Below are positions 63,586-64,000 of a stretch of DNA of 64,000 nt, piece by piece (the stretch's first letter is position 1; every line of letters begins with the position of its first letter). The stretch is from Viridibacillus arenosi (lineage in GTDB: Bacteria > Bacillota > Bacilli > Bacillales_A > Planococcaceae), in NCBI RefSeq assembly GCF_001955655.1, contig NZ_MSPW01000012.1, positions 62,001-126,000 of the forward strand, given 5' to 3'. The notes under the pieces are model-generated. The model was not told the DNA's origin. It did not search any database and worked only from the letters and a program-made list of their open reading frames with translations. The translations under genes and the position numbers were made by a program.

Positions 63586-63903
63586 ATGTTTTTAGAATAT
63601 TCGCTTATCATTTTACAAATTATTAATATATCTACAATTACTTTTCAATTCAATAGAAGTGACTACAATCGTAATGTCGCTTCAATTAATTGTTCCAATT
63701 ATATATTGAGATTAGACTGTAAAGACTTAGCAGTTGTAACACCAGAATTAGTTCCAGCGTTGGAAGATTGCTATAACTTATACAAACAGTCAGAGTTTAA
63801 AAAGGTAGTTTTCGAAATTAATAACAGTGTAGTTGTTAAAAAGCAACTAAGTCGTAATACTTGTAAAGTCGGCCTTAACAAGGCTGAATTTGTCCAAGGT
63901 TAA
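63586..63903 (+). CDS. Hypothetical protein, possibly STAS-like
   Basis: A 105-codon frame. The last 65 residues (YILRLDCKDLAVVTPELVPA, then LEDCYNLYKQSEFKKVVFEI) look like a real beta-alpha protein reminiscent of STAS-type anti-anti-sigma domains, but the expected phosphorylatable Ser region is not clear. The first 30 residues are hydrophobic and odd, and no ribosome site precedes the ATG, so the true start may be later (about 63670) or the gene may be truncated. Confidence 0.4.
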   Translation: MFLEYSLIILQIINISTITFQFNRSDYNRNVASINCSNYILRLDCKDLAVVTPELVPALEDCYNLYKQSEFKKVVFEINNSVVVKKQLSRNTCKVGLNKAEFVQG

Positions 63904-64000
63904 ATCGCAAGTCAGTATTAACTGAACATAGTGCTTTTCGCACTGAACAAATATTGTATTTCGCAATCGGTTACATGATTTTCGTCCTAATTCTTCTACC

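Noticed and set aside
1-64000. tRNA, rRNA, riboswitch or T-box elements
   Set aside because: I looked for cloverleaf arms, a T-box sequence and conserved riboswitch cores in the larger gaps and found none that I could support; covariance-model searches could not be run.

Overview
The window is AT-rich DNA from a Gram-positive, endospore-forming member of the Bacillales. A GerA-type germinant receptor operon, strong AGGAGG-type ribosome binding sites and many small Bacillus-type genes (YqhG, YugN, Prli42, bacilliredoxin) show this. From about 35 kb to 63 kb the gene order follows the yqi-yqj region of Bacillus subtilis as I remember it: yqiK, yqzF, bkdR, bcd, lpdV, bkdAA, bkdAB, bkdB, brxB, yqjA, yqjC, yqjD, yqjE, dinB, rnz. 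A methylmalonyl-CoA mutase module sits directly behind the bkd genes and ptb and buk are absent, which points to Planococcaceae (Lysinibacillus/Psychrobacillus-like) rather than Bacillus sensu stricto. The genus assignment is inference.

Layout. 0-5.1 kb: the regulatory end of a capsule or exopolysaccharide locus on the minus strand (tyrosine phosphatase, Wzz-like activator, BY-kinase, GT4 glycosyltransferase, Wzy-like polymerase, MurJ/Wzx-like flippase running off the left edge). 5.4-6.3 kb: a gene remnant, a small membrane protein and an XRE regulator. 6.6-11 kb: a reactive-sulfur (yrk/cst-like) operon with two DsrE proteins, a TusA-rhodanese fusion, a rhodanese-MBL protein, TusA and a TauE/SafE permease. 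It carries four CstR-like palindromes and a degraded cstR pseudogene. 11.3-14.4 kb: a YqcI/YcgG-family protein facing an amino-acid permease and an arginine-deiminase-like hydrolase. 14.6-20.4 kb: assorted genes including a BBE-family oxidoreductase, YqhG, an SNF2 helicase and YugN. 20.5-24.3 kb: gerB-gerA-gerC. 24.6-35 kb: accessory genes (double P-loop ATPase, DinB/YfiT, TIMP-like surface protein, proline-tailed protein, DUF305, an orphan holin, a 21-bp tandem repeat, an MFS transporter, a VOC protein). 35-46.6 kb: housekeeping genes with an integrase scar. 47-60.6 kb: branched-chain amino acid oxidation plus methylmalonyl-CoA mutase under a sigma-54 activator. 60.7-64 kb: DUF2627, GDPD, a FapA-like protein and an uncertain ORF.

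How the genes work together. Leu/Val/Ile are deaminated by the leucine-type dehydrogenase and decarboxylated by the Bkd complex to branched acyl-CoAs. Propionyl-CoA from Val/Ile can reach succinyl-CoA through PccB, methylmalonyl-CoA epimerase, MutAB and MeaB, all encoded here except the biotin carboxylase subunit. A near-consensus -24/-12 promoter in front of ldh and the GAFTGA-containing regulator just upstream complete the circuit.

The most notable observations are the dead cstR with apparently intact operators, the possible guanidino-compound cassette at 11.3-14.4 kb, the small unmarked prli42 gene, and several gene remnants that have kept their terminators. No tRNA, rRNA, CRISPR array or complete mobile element was seen.
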